Of a stretch of DNA of 64,000 nt, positions 26,046 to 35,649 are shown in pieces. Origin of the DNA: Pannonibacter carbonis (GTDB lineage Bacteria > Pseudomonadota > Alphaproteobacteria > Rhizobiales > Stappiaceae); NCBI RefSeq assembly GCF_003012935.1, contig NZ_PUDR01000002.1, positions 395,745-459,744 on the forward strand. The letters are read 5' to 3'. How positions within the stretch are numbered: the first letter of the stretch is position 1; every line of letters starts with the position of its first letter. The position numbers were made by a program, and so were the translations under genes. The notes under the pieces were generated by a model. That model worked only from the letters and a program-made list of their open reading frames with translations, made no database searches and was not told where the DNA came from.

Positions 26046-26058
26046 GTCCCTAAGGGAC
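26046..26058. promoter_or_regulatory. 13-bp palindrome before the DUF2336 gene
   Basis: GTCCCT-A-AGGGAC is a perfect palindrome with a 1-base centre, 29 bases upstream of the DUF2336 start. Its place near a transcription start fits an operator, though no regulator can be named. Confidence 0.45.
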
Positions 26059-26189
26059 GAAGATAAGTGTGAAGCCTTTACAGAGCGATAAGGGGCTCAA
26101 GTAAACTGGCGGGTATCTCGGAAAAAATGGTATCGGACTTGTGATTTATTGCAATGTCGTGGCTAAAGGTAACATTACAAAGGATTAAT

Positions 26190-26204
26190 CCGCCTGACAG
26201 GCGG
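26190..26204. promoter_or_regulatory. 15-bp palindrome between DUF2336 and degP genes
   Basis: CCGCCTG-A-CAGGCGG is a perfect palindrome with a 1-base centre, about 100 bases before degP, in the divergent 289-base region 26018-26306. A possible operator for either gene. No clear -35/-10 pair was recognised. Confidence 0.45.
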
Positions 26205-26306
26205 CTGTAAGGAGGCGCTCTCCATATTGGTGGTGAAGGACGAGGGATATGTCCCCGCGTGTCCCCGTCCGGTTCTGTTTTGCTCCAGACCTCCAAGGAG
26301 AGCTTT

Positions 26307-27833
26307 ATGACCGCTACCGCCACCGCACCCCGCAAATTCCTTGGCTCACGCCGCTCGCACCTGCTTGCCGGTGCCATTGTGCTCGGACTGGCCGGTGTCC
26401 TCAGTGCCCAGACCATCCTGCCAGGGCAGCCGGCCTTTGCCGAAGCTGTTCGGGTGCAGAGTGCTGCGCCGGCAGACTTCTCGCAGGTTGTCACCGCTGT
26501 GCAGCCGGCCGTCGTCAGCGTCCGTGTCAAGCAGGCGCCTGAGCCCCAGATGATGAACTTCGGCAACCGTGGCCAGCAAGGCTTCGGCATCCCCGGCCTC
26601 GACGCGCTGCCTGAGGGACATCCGTTGCAGCGGTTCTTCGAGCGCAAGGGTGAAGGCCAGCGTGGCCAACAGCGCGGTGAGCCGAAGGCCTATGGCATGT
26701 CGCAAGGCTCAGGCTTCTTCATCAGCGATGATGGCTATGTCGTCACAAATCATCATGTGATCGACAAGGGAACCGAGTTCACCGTCATCGACAACGAGGG
26801 CAATGAACTGGAGGCCCGCCTGATCGGCGCCGATCCACGGACGGACCTTGCGCTGTTGAAAGTCGAGGGCGACAAGCCGTTTACATACGTCCGCTTTGCT
26901 GATGACGCCCCGGCTGTGGGTGAGTGGGTTGTCGCTATCGGCAACCCCTTCGGCCTTGGCGGTACGGTCACGGCGGGCATCGTGTCGGCACGCGGCCGTG
27001 ACATTGGCGCTGGTCCTTATGACGATTTCATCCAGATCGACGCACCCGTGAACCGCGGCAACTCCGGTGGTCCCGCCTTCAACATGAAAGGCGAAGTGAT
27101 CGGCGTGAACGCAGCGATCTTCTCGCCCTCCGGTGGGAATGTCGGCATTGCCTTCGCCATCCCGGCCTCAACGGCAACCGATGTGGTCGGTGATCTCAAG
27201 GATAGCGGCGCCGTGGTGCGTGGCTGGCTCGGCGTCCAGATCCAGCCCGTGACTGGCGACATAGCCGAGAGCCTTGGACTTGCCAGGGCGGAAGGTGCCA
27301 TCGTCTCGGATCCCCAGAGCGGCAGCCCGGCAGACAAGGCGGGGATCAAGGCGGGCGACACAATCCTCAAGGTCGACGGCAAGCCGATCAAGGGCCCGCG
27401 TGACCTGTCGCGGATCATTGCTTCCTATGCTCCGGATACCAAGGTGAAGCTCGCCGTTTGGCGTGATGGTGCAGAGGAGAACGTGACCGTTACGCTTGGC
27501 ACGCTCATTGATCCGGATGCGGTTGCGCAGGTGGCGCCGTCGGTGTCTGGAAGCACCCAGCTTGCCGATCTGGGCATCGAGGTCACCGCTGCAAAGCGCG
27601 CCGGCCTGAACGTTGACGGGGTTGTTGTCACGGCCATCGATCCCAATGGCCGGGCGGCCCAGAAAGGCCTGCGGGAAGGCGACATCATTGCCGAAGTCGC
27701 GGGCCAGAAGGTCACCTCAGCAAAGGACGTGGAGAAGGCGATTGCCAAGGCGGAAAAGGATGGCCGCAAGGCCGTGCTGATGCGTGTCTTCAGTGATGAC
27801 GCCGCACGCTTCGTCGCGGTCCCGCTGGCCTGA
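26307..27833 (+). CDS. degP: Periplasmic serine protease/chaperone, Do family (DegP)
   Basis: 508 residues from ATG 26307 with AAGGAG upstream. A signal-anchor region (about 18-45), then a trypsin-like protease domain with the full triad His150 in TNHHVID, Asp180 in DPRTDLALL and Ser253 in GNSGGPAFN, followed by two PDZ domains (about 290-385 and 410-505). A Q-linker-like segment at 80-125 is typical of DegP. It degrades or refolds misfolded envelope proteins. A two-component pair follows, suggesting control by envelope stress. Confidence 0.95.
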   Translation: MTATATAPRKFLGSRRSHLLAGAIVLGLAGVLSAQTILPGQPAFAEAVRVQSAAPADFSQVVTAVQPAVVSVRVKQAPEPQMMNFGNRGQQGFGIPGLDALPEGHPLQRFFERKGEGQRGQQRGEPKAYGMSQGSGFFISDDGYVVTNHHVIDKGTEFTVIDNEGNELEARLIGADPRTDLALLKVEGDKPFTYVRFADDAPAVGEWVVAIGNPFGLGGTVTAGIVSARGRDIGAGPYDDFIQIDAPVNRGNSGGPAFNMKGEVIGVNAAIFSPSGGNVGIAFAIPASTATDVVGDLKDSGAVVRGWLGVQIQPVTGDIAESLGLARAEGAIVSDPQSGSPADKAGIKAGDTILKVDGKPIKGPRDLSRIIASYAPDTKVKLAVWRDGAEENVTVTLGTLIDPDAVAQVAPSVSGSTQLADLGIEVTAAKRAGLNVDGVVVTAIDPNGRAAQKGLREGDIIAEVAGQKVTSAKDVEKAIAKAEKDGRKAVLMRVFSDDAARFVAVPLA

Positions 27834-27956
27834 CCCAAGACCGGATCCCGACCGCCTGCCGCGCTTGACGTGTCCGCTGCCTCGGCGTCGAGGCGTGGCT
27901 GGCAGGACCCTCTTCCCGGGCAGTCCGCCCCGCACTTTTGCCCGGTGGAGCCAGGA

Positions 27957-27991
27957 GGGTCCGCAGTTCCCCGAAAGGGAACTGCGGACCC
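27957..27991 (+). terminator. 15-bp perfect hairpin after degP
   Basis: Arms at 27957-27971 and 27977-27991 are exact reverse complements (GGGTCCGCAGTTCCC and its complement) around CGAAA. Only a weak T-tract (TATT) follows. It lies 124 bases after the degP stop and 39 before the response regulator start, so it either ends degP transcription or sits in the leader of the next operon. Confidence 0.65.
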
Positions 27992-28029
27992 TATTCCATC
28001 TCCAGCCCCAACTCAGGTACAAGTGCAAC

Positions 28030-28731
28030 ATGATGCGGATTCTGATAATTGAAGACGACAAGCAGGCCTCGGCCTATCTGGCCAAGGGACTTAAGGAGGT
28101 CGGTCACATGGCCGATCAGGCTAGTGATGGCGAGGAGGGCCTGGAAATGGCCTCCGCCGGCTCCTATGACGTGCTTGTTGTCGACCGGATGCTGCCGAAG
28201 CGCGACGGGTTGTCCGTGATCCAGTCCTTGCGTAAGGCCGGCAACCATACGCCTGTCCTGATCCTTTCGGCGCTGGGGCAGGTGGATGATCGCGTTACCG
28301 GGTTGAGGGCTGGTGGAGATGACTATCTGCCCAAGCCCTTTGCGTTTACCGAACTGCTTGCGCGTATCGAAGCACTCGGCCGTCGCCCCAAGGCCGGCGT
28401 CGATGTCGAGACTGTGTACCGGGTCGCCGATCTGGAACTTGATCGGCTGGCGCATCGCTGCACCCGTGCCGGCAAGGACATCCCGCTGCAACCGCGCGAA
28501 TTCCGCCTGCTGGAATACTTGATGCAGCACGCGGGGCAGGTAGTGACGCGGACCATGTTGCTGGAGAATGTCTGGGAGTATCATTTCGATCCGCAGACCA
28601 ATGTCATTGACGTGCATATCTCCCGGTTGCGCTCGAAGATCGACAAGGACTTCGATAGCCCCCTCCTGCACACCGTACGCGGTGCCGGCTATACAATCCG
28701 CAATGGTGCCGGCCGTGACAGCGCTGGCTAG
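28030..28731 (+). CDS. OmpR-type response regulator
   Basis: 233 residues from ATG 28030 (ATG 28033 is also possible). Receiver domain with ILIIEDDKQAS, phospho-Asp in VLVVDRMLPKRDG and Lys in YLPKPFAF; winged-helix DNA-binding domain with LQPREFRLLEYLMQHAG and TVRGAGYTIR. The unusual VDRMLPKRDG pattern is seen in heavy-metal or envelope-type regulators. Its end overlaps the kinase start by 29 bases. Located between degP and glnE, as in Sinorhizobium; the signal is unknown. Confidence 0.92.
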   Translation: MMRILIIEDDKQASAYLAKGLKEVGHMADQASDGEEGLEMASAGSYDVLVVDRMLPKRDGLSVIQSLRKAGNHTPVLILSALGQVDDRVTGLRAGGDDYLPKPFAFTELLARIEALGRRPKAGVDVETVYRVADLELDRLAHRCTRAGKDIPLQPREFRLLEYLMQHAGQVVTRTMLLENVWEYHFDPQTNVIDVHISRLRSKIDKDFDSPLLHTVRGAGYTIRNGAGRDSAG

Positions 28732-30145
28732 GCTTCTCCGCACGACGGCGTTCAAGCTTTCTCTGCTCTATCTTGCTGTCTTTACCGGGCTTTCCGGATT
28801 TCTTTTTGTCTCGATCTCGCGCAACACCGATACGCTGATGACCGAGCAGGTGGTACAGACGGTCGATGCGGAGATCGAGGGCCTTGCCGACCAATATGCC
28901 CGGGGCGGGGCGCGGGCGCTGGTTGCCGCCATCGACAGCCGCGCCAGGCGACCGGATGCCAGTCTCTACCTGTTCGTCGATTTCGCTGGAAATGTGCTGG
29001 CCGGCAATATCTCGCGGCTGCCGACGACCGTGCTGGAAGAGGCGGATGGCGGGGTCCGCCGGGTGAAATATGGCCGTGGCGATGGCGAGACCGAGCGCGA
29101 AGCCGTGGTGCGCACCTTCGAGGTGCCTGGAGGGTTCCGGCTGCTGGTCGGCCGTGATCTTGGCGAGCAGACGCGCTTCCGCGATATCCTGGCCGGAGCC
29201 CTGCGGGTCTGGCTGGTCGTGGTGGTGGTGCTTGCGCTGGTGACCTGGGCCTTTGTCAGCCGCCGCGTGCTCAAGCGCATCGATGCGATTGCAGCCTCAA
29301 GTCGCCAGATCATGGATGGAAACCTGTCGCAGCGGCTGCCGCTTGCCGGCAATGGCGACGAGTTCGATCGGTTGGCGATCAGCCTCAACGCCATGCTGGA
29401 ACGCATCGAACAACTGATGCAGAACCTGCGCGATGTGACCGACAACATTGCCCACGATCTCAAGACGCCGCTGACCCGGCTGCGGACGCGGCTCGAGACG
29501 ACCTTGAACGAGGCGCGCGGGGAAGCGGACCTGCGCGAAGCCATGGAAGCGACCATCGAAGACAGCGAGGGACTAATCCGTATCTTTGACGCTTTGCTGC
29601 AGATTGCCAGGGTAGAAGCGATGTCGCCAGACGGCGGCCTGCAGCCGGTGGATGTGGCGGCGATTGCCGAAGAACTGGCCGATCTCTACGCACCGGTGCT
29701 GGAGGACGAGGGCGGCAGTCTGAAGCTGGACCTGCTACCGGTTCAAACCGCATTGGGGAATCGGGAACTGATCGCACAGGCGATGGTGAACCTGATCGAG
29801 AATGCCCTGAAATACGCACGGTCCAAGAATGGACAGCCCCTGGCAATCACCGTAATGGTCAGGCAAGAGAAGGACCGGATTCTGCTGTCCGTGGCCGACA
29901 ATGGCCCCGGTATCGAGGTGAAGGACCGTGACCGGGTGCTTGACCGCTTTGTTCGCCTGGAACAGAGCCGGACCGAGCCTGGCTATGGACTTGGCCTCAG
30001 TCTCGTGCGGGCCATAGCCAGGTTGCATGGCGGCACGCTGACGCTCGAGGACGCAAGGCCGGGGCTGAAGGCGCAAATTGACCTGATGGTCGCGCCGGCG
30101 GCAAAAGCGGGAGGCGAGGAAATCGATGGTACTGACAGGAGCTGA
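28703..30145 (+). CDS. Membrane sensor histidine kinase, partner of the preceding regulator
   Basis: 480 residues from ATG 28703, inside the end of the regulator gene. First transmembrane helix (about 15-35, SLLYLAVFTGLSGFLFV), a short periplasmic domain of about 130 residues, second transmembrane helix (about 165-190, WLVVVVVLALVTWAFV), HAMP, phospho-acceptor His in IAHDLKTPLTRL, N-box NLIENALKYA and G-box GYGLGLSLV. The last 20 bases overlap glnE, tying expression of the kinase to that gene. Confidence 0.92.
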   Translation: MVPAVTALARLLRTTAFKLSLLYLAVFTGLSGFLFVSISRNTDTLMTEQVVQTVDAEIEGLADQYARGGARALVAAIDSRARRPDASLYLFVDFAGNVLAGNISRLPTTVLEEADGGVRRVKYGRGDGETEREAVVRTFEVPGGFRLLVGRDLGEQTRFRDILAGALRVWLVVVVVLALVTWAFVSRRVLKRIDAIAASSRQIMDGNLSQRLPLAGNGDEFDRLAISLNAMLERIEQLMQNLRDVTDNIAHDLKTPLTRLRTRLETTLNEARGEADLREAMEATIEDSEGLIRIFDALLQIARVEAMSPDGGLQPVDVAAIAEELADLYAPVLEDEGGSLKLDLLPVQTALGNRELIAQAMVNLIENALKYARSKNGQPLAITVMVRQEKDRILLSVADNGPGIEVKDRDRVLDRFVRLEQSRTEPGYGLGLSLVRAIARLHGGTLTLEDARPGLKAQIDLMVAPAAKAGGEEIDGTDRS

Positions 30146-33122
30146 GGCGGGGGAGGGCCTGTCGTTGCACCAGCGGATCGTGATTGTGCCACTGGCGATC
30201 GATCAGGGCCGGGGGCTTGGCTTCCTTGACGATCTTGAGAGCCGGGCAAATGCCGACACGGCGCCAGAAAGCCAGCGTCTTCTGGAGCTTCTCGACCAGA
30301 ACGCAAAGCTCAAGCCGTTCCTTGGCGCTGTCATGGCCAACTCGGCCTATCTGCGTGACCTGTGCCTGCTTGACCCCGCGCGGCTAGGGCGGATCATGAG
30401 CACGGATCCGGATGCCCAGATCGCCGCGATGATTGCAGCGGCGCGTGACGCCCGGGCCGACAGCGAAGCCGATCTCATGCGCGTCCTGCGCAAGCTGAAG
30501 CAGGAACTTGCCCTCTCACTTGGCCTTGCCGATATTGCCGGCGCCATCGATCTGGATGTTGTGACGCGGGCTCTTGCCGAGTTTGCCGATGCCGCTTTGA
30601 CGGCAGCTATCCGCTTCTGCCTGCGCGATCTGGCAGCACGGGGACGTTTCGAGATCGCCGATCCTGACCAGCCCGAAGTGAACTCCGGCCTGATTGTCCT
30701 TGCCATGGGCAAGCACGGTGCCTTCGAGCTGAATTATTCTTCCGATATTGACCTCATCGTGCTCTTCGATCCGGCAATCACGCCGATGCGTGGTGGTGCG
30801 GAGGCTCCGGTCGAGTTTGTGCGGCTGACCAAGCGCTTCGTGAAGATCATGCAGGAGCGGACCGGCGACGGTTATGTGTTCCGAACAGACTTGCGCCTGC
30901 GGCCTGATCCGGGGGCAACGCCGGTTGCAGTCTCCGTCCCTGGTGCGCTTGCCTATTATGAGGCGCTGGGCCAGAACTGGGAGCGTGCGGCGCTGATCAA
31001 GGCCCGGCCTTGCGCCGGTGACATCAAGGCAGGTGAGGCCTTCCTGCACGAGATCGTTCCCTTCATCTGGCGCAAGTACCTTGATTTTGCAGCGATTGCC
31101 GACGTGCATTCGATCAAGCGCCAGATCCACATGCACAAGGGACACGGCAAGATCGCAGTCGCCGGGCACAACGTAAAACTCGGGCGCGGCGGCATCCGGG
31201 AGGTCGAGTTCTTTGTCCAGACACAGCAGCTGATCGCCGGCGGACGGAACCCCGATTTGCGGGGCCGCCGGACACTGGACATGCTGGAGAAGCTCGTGGC
31301 TTCCGGCTGGATTGAGGAAGAGGCGCGGACTGATCTGACTGCCGCCTACCGCTTTCTGCGTGGTGTCGAGCACCGTATCCAGATGCTGAACGACGAACAG
31401 ACCCATCTCCTGCCGCAAGACGACGAGGGGCTGTTGCGCGTTGCCTATCTTTGCGGCTTTGAGACGCGGGCGGCCTTCGAGGCAAAGCTGCTGGTGTACC
31501 TGCAGAAAGTGCAGCGCCACTATGCCGACCTGTTCGAGGATGAACCTGAACTGGCGTCTGAACTCGGCAACCTGGTCTTCACCGGTGATGATGATGATCC
31601 GGACACATTGCAGACCTTGTCCGGTCTCGGGTATCGGCAACCGTCCGACGCGGCCAAGGTGATCAAGGCCTGGCATTTCGGTCGCTATCCGGCAATGCGG
31701 TCAACGAAGGCGCGGGAAAGGTTGACTGAACTTCATCCGGTCCTGATCTCGGCACTGGCCAGGACGGACAATGCAGACGCAGCTCTGCGAGCCTTCGACG
31801 CGTTCCTCGCCCGGTTGCCGGCCGGCGTGCAACTGTTTTCGTTGTTGCGGTCGAACCCGCATCTTTTGCACATGCTGGCAACGGTCATGGGCTCGGCGCC
31901 GCGTTTGGCAGAGACGGTGGCGCGGCGCGTGCATGTGCTGGACGCGGTGCTTGATCCGGCATTCTACGGCTCGATGCCCAGCCGCGAGGAATTCCGTACC
32001 GGGCTCGACCTGACGCTCGTACAGGCGCGCTCTTACGAGGAAGCCCTCGACCGGGCGCGAATTTTTGCGCAGGAGCAGCAGTTTCTCATCGGTCTGCGGC
32101 TTCTCTCGGACACCTTGAGCGGCGACCAGGTCGGTTATGCTCTGGCTCGTCTAGCAGAGGTGGTGGTCGACCGGATATTGACCCGGGTGGACGCGCATGT
32201 GGCAGAGAACCACGGCCATGTTCCCGGTGGCGACCATGCCGTGATCGCCATGGGCAAGCTGGGAGGCGAGGAGATGACGGCAACGTCCGACCTTGATCTC
32301 ATTCTGCTCTACGACGTGCCGGAGGGAGTGTCCCAGTCGGATGGCGCAAGGCCGCTGGCCGTCAGCCAGTACTACATCCGCCTGACCCAGCGCCTCGTGA
32401 CGGCGCTGTCGGCCCAGACGGCGGAAGGCTCGCTGTACGAGGTTGACTTCCGCCTGCGTCCGTCCGGCAACGCGGGGCCGCTGGCTACCAGCCTCACGGC
32501 CTTCGAAACCTATCAGAAATCCGAGGCCTGGACCTGGGAACACATGGCCCTGACCCGGGGCCGGGTAATTGCGGCGTCTTCAACAGCCTTTGCGGATAAA
32601 GTGACGACTTTCCTGCATGACACGCTGCGCCAGCCACGCGATCAGGCGAAGACCGCTGCCGACGTGGCTGCCATGCGGGCCCGGATCGAGAAAGAGAAGG
32701 GTACCAAGGACATCTGGGACCTGAAGCAGGTCGCCGGTGGACTGGTGGACATCGAATTCATCGCCCAGTACCTGCAACTGGTCGAGGGGCCGCGCCATCC
32801 CCAGATCCTCGCGCAGAACACGGGTGAAGTTTTGGCCCGGGCCCTCGACGCCGGTGTCATCGATCCGGATACAGCCGGAACGCTGTCCTCCGCACTGCGG
32901 CTATATCACCGGCTGACGCAAGTCATGCGAATGACGCTTGCGGGCTCGTTCAAGGTGTCCGAGGCCCCGCGCGGCGTGGTCGAGCTGTTGCTGACAGCGA
33001 GCGCTGCACCGGACCTGCGCCGCCTGGAACTGGATCTTGTTGAGACACAGCAATCGGTGCGGCAACTGTTCGAGCGTCTCGTCGGGCCAGTGGCATTGCC
33101 GGATACGCCGGACGCCGGCTGA
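30126..33122 (+). CDS. glnE: Bifunctional glutamine synthetase adenylyltransferase/deadenylase (GlnE)
   Basis: 998 residues from ATG 30126, overlapping the kinase gene. Two nucleotidyltransferase domains are seen: the N-terminal deadenylase half with YSSDIDLIVLFD (about residue 205) and the C-terminal adenylylation half with TATSDLDLILLYD (about 720), each with the Asp-x-Asp metal site, preceded by MGKHGAFEL and MGKLGGEEM. GlnE adds or removes AMP on glutamine synthetase in response to PII and glutamine. Ends six bases from the convergent kinase gene. Confidence 0.96.
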   Translation: MVLTGAEAGEGLSLHQRIVIVPLAIDQGRGLGFLDDLESRANADTAPESQRLLELLDQNAKLKPFLGAVMANSAYLRDLCLLDPARLGRIMSTDPDAQIAAMIAAARDARADSEADLMRVLRKLKQELALSLGLADIAGAIDLDVVTRALAEFADAALTAAIRFCLRDLAARGRFEIADPDQPEVNSGLIVLAMGKHGAFELNYSSDIDLIVLFDPAITPMRGGAEAPVEFVRLTKRFVKIMQERTGDGYVFRTDLRLRPDPGATPVAVSVPGALAYYEALGQNWERAALIKARPCAGDIKAGEAFLHEIVPFIWRKYLDFAAIADVHSIKRQIHMHKGHGKIAVAGHNVKLGRGGIREVEFFVQTQQLIAGGRNPDLRGRRTLDMLEKLVASGWIEEEARTDLTAAYRFLRGVEHRIQMLNDEQTHLLPQDDEGLLRVAYLCGFETRAAFEAKLLVYLQKVQRHYADLFEDEPELASELGNLVFTGDDDDPDTLQTLSGLGYRQPSDAAKVIKAWHFGRYPAMRSTKARERLTELHPVLISALARTDNADAALRAFDAFLARLPAGVQLFSLLRSNPHLLHMLATVMGSAPRLAETVARRVHVLDAVLDPAFYGSMPSREEFRTGLDLTLVQARSYEEALDRARIFAQEQQFLIGLRLLSDTLSGDQVGYALARLAEVVVDRILTRVDAHVAENHGHVPGGDHAVIAMGKLGGEEMTATSDLDLILLYDVPEGVSQSDGARPLAVSQYYIRLTQRLVTALSAQTAEGSLYEVDFRLRPSGNAGPLATSLTAFETYQKSEAWTWEHMALTRGRVIAASSTAFADKVTTFLHDTLRQPRDQAKTAADVAAMRARIEKEKGTKDIWDLKQVAGGLVDIEFIAQYLQLVEGPRHPQILAQNTGEVLARALDAGVIDPDTAGTLSSALRLYHRLTQVMRMTLAGSFKVSEAPRGVVELLLTASAAPDLRRLELDLVETQQSVRQLFERLVGPVALPDTPDAG

Positions 33123-33128
33123 ACCCCT

Positions 33129-35468
33129 TCAAGCGGCGTGGGCTTCCTCAGCAAGCGGCAGGGTAAAGGTCACGGTTGTGCCCTTGCCTGGAACCGAGTT
33201 CAGGATCAAGGCGCCGCCCTGGAGCTCGACGAGCGAACGGGCAATGGCAAGACCGAGGCCAGAGCCCTTGTGCGTCTTGGTGAACTGGTTCTCGACCTGG
33301 ACAAAGGGCTGAGCAAGGCGTTCGATATCGGCTTTGCGGATCCCGATACCGGTGTCCTTGATTTCGAATGTTGCCATGCCGCTGCGCTGGCTGACCGTGA
33401 GGCAAACCTGGCCGCTGTCCGGCGTGAACTTGACCCCGTTCGACAGGAGATTGAGCAGCACCTGCTTGAGCGCACGCCTGTCTGCCGCCACCACCAGCCC
33501 CTGTGGCATGCTGCAGGTTACATCGATGGATTTTTCCTGTGCCGGGGCGCGGATGATGCGGATGGCCTCGTCAATGACGGTCCCGGCGTCCAAGGCTGCA
33601 ACATTCATGTCCATGCGGCCGGCTTCGATCTTCGACATGTCGAGGATGTCGTTGATCACGTTCAGCAGATAGGTGCCGCTGTCATAAATGTCGCGGCAGT
33701 ATTCCGCATAGCGCTCCGAGCCGATGGGGCCGAACATTGATTTGTCCATGATGTCCGAGAAACCAATGATCGCATTCAGCGGCGTGCGCAGTTCGTGAGA
33801 GATATTGGCAAGGAATTCAGACTTGGCACGGTTGGCGTTTTCCGCGTTAGTCTTTTCCTCGGAGTATTTTTCGGCCAGTTCCACGAGCTGCTGCGCCTGC
33901 ATCTCGAGCGTCTGGCGGGATTTGCGCAGGTCCGAGATGGTGGCGATCAGGCGGCGTTCGCTCTCCATCAGACGTTCCTCCTGGCGTTTCAGGGCGGTGA
34001 TGTCAGTGCCGACCGACACGAAGCCGCCGTCCTTGGTCCGGCGTTCCGAGATCTGCAGCCAACGGTCATCATCCAGTTGCGCTTCGTAGCTCGCATTGGT
34101 GCCGGCAATCGGAGCGGGGCCACGGGCCGGGATGGTGGTGATGTGGGAGTTCCGCGCGGCGGCCATCACCTTGGCATATGGCGTGCCCGGCTTTACGGCA
34201 TTGTCGGGCAGGTTGTGCAGCGACTGATAGTTGGAGTTGCAGATGACCAGTTCATTGTCCGAATTCCACAACACGAAGGCTTCCGAAATCGTCTCGATGG
34301 CATCGCGTAGGCGCAGGTCCGCTGTCCGGCTCTGCTCGGCCAGTTCATGTTGTTCGGTGACGTCGATGCAGATGCCGATCAGATGCGGCTCGCTGCGGCC
34401 CGGCTCTGTCTGGACCTCCCCGCGCGCCCGAAGCCAGACCCATGACCCGTTGGCGTGACGCATCCGGAACATCCGGTCGACGGTCGTCTCGCCGGAGATC
34501 AGGAGGCTTTCGGCAAGGGCATAGAGGTCAATGTCATCGCTGTGCGTCAGTTCCGAAATCTCTGAGAAGCCAAGGATATCATCCTTTGGCTCGCGTCCGA
34601 GCATGTCGTAAAGCGAGGCGGACCAGAACACGCGGCCCCTTGCGAGGTCCCAGTCGAACAGGCCGCAGCGGCCATGGGCAAGCGCCGTATCGATGCGGGC
34701 CCGCGTGGCCGCATAGATCTCATCCGCCTGTTCGGCGCGGGTGGCTTGCGAGAAGAAGCCGTAAACCAGCACCAGCAGTACGGTTGCCGTGCCGACAAAC
34801 AGCGTCACATTTGCTGAAACATCGCCGCGCCATTCGGCGAAGATGTCCTTCTCCGGCTGCATCACGGCGACCATGCCAAGACGGCCGCTGAGATGATGCA
34901 CGGTGGCGAGAGCGGGGTTGTCGCTGTCCTTGTTGATGGTCAGGACCCCCGCACGGGCACCGAAAACCGTCAACGGCTGCGAAGGGCCAAACACATCAGC
35001 GATCATCTGGCCTTCGAATTCGGTCTGCAACGGAGCGCTGGCGACGATCAGGCCGGTCGGATCGGTGACGAGGATGACGCGGCCTTCGCCCGTCGCGCCG
35101 GCCGGCAGAGCGTCGGCCAGGACCCGTTGCAGGGCGGAGCGATAACCGACATCCGGCAACTGGCTTTCCTCAGAGCCAACCCGGGCGGAAAGAACGGAGG
35201 CGATAAGAGAGATTTCGTCGCGTGCCTGCAGTTCGACATCTTGGTAGTCGAACGACAGCTCAAGCACGCGATAGACGGCAAGACTGGCAATGAAGACCAG
35301 GCACAGGACGGGGATCAGGCGGCGGAACAGGGGCTCGGTGCGCAGCAGGCGCTGGTAGGTCGGCTGAGCCAGCAGGCGGATGTGCCCGGTGAGCGTGCCG
35401 CTTTTCTTTCCAGCTGTAATCTGGGCAAGGCGTCGCATGGACGCGCTGCCGGCAAATGCCCGCGCCAT
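33129..35468 (-). CDS. pleC: Multi-PAS sensor histidine kinase, PleC-like
   Basis: 779 residues. Order: transmembrane helix (about 50-70), extracytoplasmic sensor (about 75-210), second transmembrane helix (about 220-240), two PAS domains (about 260-370 and 385-495), coiled coil, dimerisation box with phospho-acceptor His near residue 557 in ISHELRTPLNAIIGFSDIM, and HATPase with NLLSNGVKFTP and GSGLGLAIA. The His box is that of the DivJ/PleC/PdhS group acting on DivK. S. meliloti pleC also lies next to glnE, so PleC is likely; another PAS kinase of this group remains possible. Confidence 0.75.
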   Translation of the reverse strand: MARAFAGSASMRRLAQITAGKKSGTLTGHIRLLAQPTYQRLLRTEPLFRRLIPVLCLVFIASLAVYRVLELSFDYQDVELQARDEISLIASVLSARVGSEESQLPDVGYRSALQRVLADALPAGATGEGRVILVTDPTGLIVASAPLQTEFEGQMIADVFGPSQPLTVFGARAGVLTINKDSDNPALATVHHLSGRLGMVAVMQPEKDIFAEWRGDVSANVTLFVGTATVLLVLVYGFFSQATRAEQADEIYAATRARIDTALAHGRCGLFDWDLARGRVFWSASLYDMLGREPKDDILGFSEISELTHSDDIDLYALAESLLISGETTVDRMFRMRHANGSWVWLRARGEVQTEPGRSEPHLIGICIDVTEQHELAEQSRTADLRLRDAIETISEAFVLWNSDNELVICNSNYQSLHNLPDNAVKPGTPYAKVMAAARNSHITTIPARGPAPIAGTNASYEAQLDDDRWLQISERRTKDGGFVSVGTDITALKRQEERLMESERRLIATISDLRKSRQTLEMQAQQLVELAEKYSEEKTNAENANRAKSEFLANISHELRTPLNAIIGFSDIMDKSMFGPIGSERYAEYCRDIYDSGTYLLNVINDILDMSKIEAGRMDMNVAALDAGTVIDEAIRIIRAPAQEKSIDVTCSMPQGLVVAADRRALKQVLLNLLSNGVKFTPDSGQVCLTVSQRSGMATFEIKDTGIGIRKADIERLAQPFVQVENQFTKTHKGSGLGLAIARSLVELQGGALILNSVPGKGTTVTFTLPLAEEAHAA

Positions 35469-35649
35469 CGGTAGAGCCCCGATTGTCTTGAAAAAACGTC
35501 GATCCGGTAAGCAGTTACGTCCGAATCAATTGCATTTGAATCCACGAGCCGGGTTTTGTCCAGTGGCTGATGGGAAATTTTTGGTTAACGCGGCGCCGTG
35601 AACTGGAGGTGGCGCGTTAACCTTTTGCTAAGTGCTTGATATCGGACTC

